Source: Chloroflexota bacterium
Lineage (GTDB): Bacteria; Chloroflexota; Dehalococcoidia; UBA3495
DNA length: 7,410 nt
Reading direction: 5' to 3'
Assembly: GCA_022571575.1 (NCBI GenBank)
Contig: JACZXN010000073.1
Span: forward strand, 1 to 7,410
Shown: in pieces, positions 6,563-7,410 of the stretch
How the letters are laid out: each line of letters opens with the position of its first letter
Numbering within the stretch: position 1 is the first letter of the stretch
Position numbers and translations under genes: made by a program
Notes under the pieces: model-generated
Databases searched by the model: none
The model's input: only the letters and a program-made list of their open reading frames with translations
Told to the model about the DNA's origin: nothing

Positions 6563-6844
6563 CTAATGGTAGTCCGTTATCTCCACATCTTCGGCGTCGC
6601 CGTTCGCCCAACGAAAGCAGATTCGCCACTGGTCGTTGACGCGGATGCTGTGTTGACCGGCCCGAATCCCTAAAAGCTGTTCCAGGCGGTTGCCAGGCGG
6701 AGATCGCAGGTCCATTAACGAGTCCGCCGCATCAATAATCGCCAATTTACGTAGGGCAGTACGCTGGAGGTCTGGCGGAAGTTTGCGAGACCTTTCCCGC
6801 CGGAAAACACGCTCGGTTTCTTCATCACGGAAAGACCTAATCAT
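6563..6844 (-). CDS. higB: HigB-family toxin (RelE-like mRNA interferase)
   Basis: The 93-residue product starting MIRSFRDEETERVFRRE is a ribosome-dependent mRNA-cleaving toxin of the RelE/HigB fold. Family marks are RKLPPDLQRTALRKL (about 20-34), PPGNRLEQL, and the C-terminal QHSIRVNDQWRICFRW followed by AEDVEITDYH, which carries the usual basic and His residues. An ATG 15 codons further upstream (6889) is in frame. That segment contains the -35, the -10 and an operator-like palindrome, and known relatives begin at MIRSF, so ATG 6844 is chosen. No ribosome site precedes it; the predicted transcript starts only a few bases upstream, so the message may be leaderless. higA follows 9 bases later. 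Confidence 0.92.
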   Translation of the reverse strand: MIRSFRDEETERVFRRERSRKLPPDLQRTALRKLAIIDAADSLMDLRSPPGNRLEQLLGIRAGQHSIRVNDQWRICFRWANGDAEDVEITDYH

Positions 6845-6853
6845 GTTATATGA

Positions 6854-6882
6854 ATAATAGCGTAGTGCGCTATTAGCGTCAA
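6854..6882 (-). promoter_or_regulatory. Promoter of higBA
   Basis: On the minus strand, TTGACG (6882-6877) and TATTAT (6859-6854) are 17 bases apart; each matches the consensus at 5 of 6 positions. The start of transcription should fall within about 3 bases of the higB ATG at 6844. Confidence 0.7.
6855..6875. promoter_or_regulatory. Probable HigA operator within the higBA promoter
   Basis: A perfect inverted repeat, TAATAGCG, five bases, CGCTATTA, fills the spacer between the -35 and -10 boxes and overlaps the -10. A HigA dimer bound here would block RNA polymerase, which is how hig operons are known to autoregulate. The link to HigA is inferred from position. Confidence 0.7.
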
Positions 6883-6926
6883 GCGTCATGATACGTTCTT
6901 ATAAGTTTTAAAAATCCGGCCAACAC

Positions 6927-6955
6927 TTGCCACCAACCCTCGTTCGGGTTAGAGT
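6927..6955 (+). promoter_or_regulatory. Possible promoter of the alpha-hydroxy-acid oxidase gene
   Basis: TTGCCA (6927-6932, 5 of 6 consensus) and TAGAGT (6950-6955, 4 of 6) are 17 bases apart. Transcription would begin near 6962, giving a leader of about 100 bases. The -10 lies inside the first copy of a direct repeat. The match is moderate. Confidence 0.35.
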
Positions 6956-7025
6956 ACGTCCGATTCTGACCTCACTACAGTATCTCGAATTGTGATGTGA
7001 TGTTTTGTCCGGGTTAGGGTGTCCG
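6945..7025 (+). repeat. Imperfect direct repeat pair upstream of the oxidase gene
   Basis: CGGGTTAGAGTACGTCCG (6945-6962) and CGGGTTAGGGTGTCCG (7010-7025) share CGGGTTAG, GT and GTCCG; the second copy lacks two bases. Their starts are 65 bases apart. They flank the region from the possible promoter to the ribosome site, so they may be regulator-binding sites; no known family is recognised. They do not resemble the FadR-type operators. Confidence 0.4.
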
Positions 7026-7061
7026 GCGAAAGATTCTACAACGACGATTTAGGAGGACCCG

Positions 7062-7410
7062 ATGGCGAACGAACCCATCAATCTTTACGACTATGAAGCC
7101 AGGGCTCAACTTGCACTGCCCCACGACAGTTGGGACTTCATCGATGCCGGCGCCATGGACGAATTCACCACCAAGCGGAACCGGAGCGCCTTTGACCAGT
7201 TGACCCTGCGCCCCCGGTTCATGCGCAGCGTTGAGGAGCGGAAGATCTCCACCACCATGCTGGGCGAAGACCTGAGTTTTCCGGTCTTTGTCTGTCCCGC
7301 GGGCAGCCACGGCATCGCCCACCCCGACGCCGAAGTCGCCACCGCCAGGGCCGCAGGCCGGTCCAACACCCTGATGATGCTCAGCACCTCGTCCAATTGC
7401 AGCTTGGAAG
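7062..7410 (+). CDS. FMN-dependent alpha-hydroxy-acid oxidase/dehydrogenase, N-terminal part
   Basis: The first 116 codons of an enzyme of the glycolate oxidase / lactate dehydrogenase family; the rest runs off the right edge. I translated it directly. The family oxidises an L-2-hydroxy acid to the 2-oxo acid on FMN in a TIM barrel. Visible family features are NLYDYEARAQLALP at 7-20, DFIDAGAMDE at 25-34, FDQLTLRPR (44-52), and IAHPDAEVATARAAG (85-99). Aligned by eye to plant glycolate oxidase, the carboxylate-binding Tyr24 is Phe26 here, Trp108 is Ser110, and the FMN-side PTA is PAG. The substrate pocket is therefore unusual and the substrate cannot be named. The catalytic His/Arg lie beyond the edge. 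AGGAGG at 7051-7056, five bases before ATG, makes the start firm. Confidence 0.88.
   Translation, partial: MANEPINLYDYEARAQLALPHDSWDFIDAGAMDEFTTKRNRSAFDQLTLRPRFMRSVEERKISTTMLGEDLSFPVFVCPAGSHGIAHPDAEVATARAAGRSNTLMMLSTSSNCSLE

Noticed and set aside
6845..6889. Fifteen-residue N-terminal extension of HigB
   Set aside because: The bases are occupied by the promoter and a perfect inverted repeat, and HigB proteins normally begin at the MIRSF-type start.
6890..7061. Riboswitch or tRNA in the leader of the oxidase gene
   Set aside because: Only a weak 5-base-pair stem (AACCC/GGGTT at 6935-6950) and a direct repeat are visible; no cloverleaf or known riboswitch core was found.

Overview
The window is GC-rich bacterial DNA with compact operons, strong Shine-Dalgarno sites (AGGAGG) and sigma-70-like promoters. 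The gene mix is an NfeD-type protease, a geranylgeranyl-reductase-family flavoprotein, a ferredoxin-dependent 2-oxoacid oxidoreductase, a FadR-type regulator, a HigBA module and an FMN alpha-hydroxy-acid oxidase. This would fit an uncultured Chloroflexota (Dehalococcoidia/SAR202-like) or another anaerobe-related environmental lineage. That placement is a low-confidence inference, because no marker gene is present.

Layout. Positions 1-333 (minus) hold the N-terminal part of an NfeD/ClpP-class membrane serine protease, cut by the window edge. Positions 394-1623 (minus) encode a geranylgeranyl-reductase-family FAD enzyme that starts at TTG, with an intrinsic-terminator-like hairpin in its leader. 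A divergent control region (1624-1901) carries a consensus promoter (TTGACA-N16-TATAAT) and a FadR-type operator for a GntR/FadR regulator (1902-2627, plus). A three-gene operon follows: a fused gamma/delta ferredoxin subunit (2750-3901), an alpha subunit (3901-5124) and a beta subunit (5130-6134). It is closed by a strong bidirectional terminator (6173-6205). On the opposite strand lies a higB-higA toxin-antitoxin pair (6844 down to 6230) with its own promoter and embedded operator. The window ends in the first 116 codons of an FMN-dependent alpha-hydroxy-acid oxidase (7062 onward, plus).

Main point. The three-subunit enzyme would normally be called pyruvate:ferredoxin oxidoreductase. Its alpha subunit, however, has YPIRP where pyruvate enzymes have YPITP. 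It also has Asp and Phe at +3 and +8 from the conserved NRAL arginine. As I recall them, these are the marks of the CoA-independent oxalate oxidoreductase of Moorella thermoacetica (Arg31, Arg109, Asp112, Phe117; here Arg41, Arg119, Asp122, Phe127, a constant offset of 10). The gamma-delta fusion and gene order also fit. The best reading is an oxalate (or closely related small 2-oxoacid) oxidoreductase that yields CO2 and reduced ferredoxin.

The FadR-type regulator probably controls itself and this operon, since similar operators (TGGTC-A-GACCA and AGGT-CCC-ACCA types) lie in front of both. The alpha-hydroxy-acid oxidase downstream could make glyoxylate or oxalate, which would give the locus a glycolate-glyoxylate-oxalate theme. 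That link is inference.
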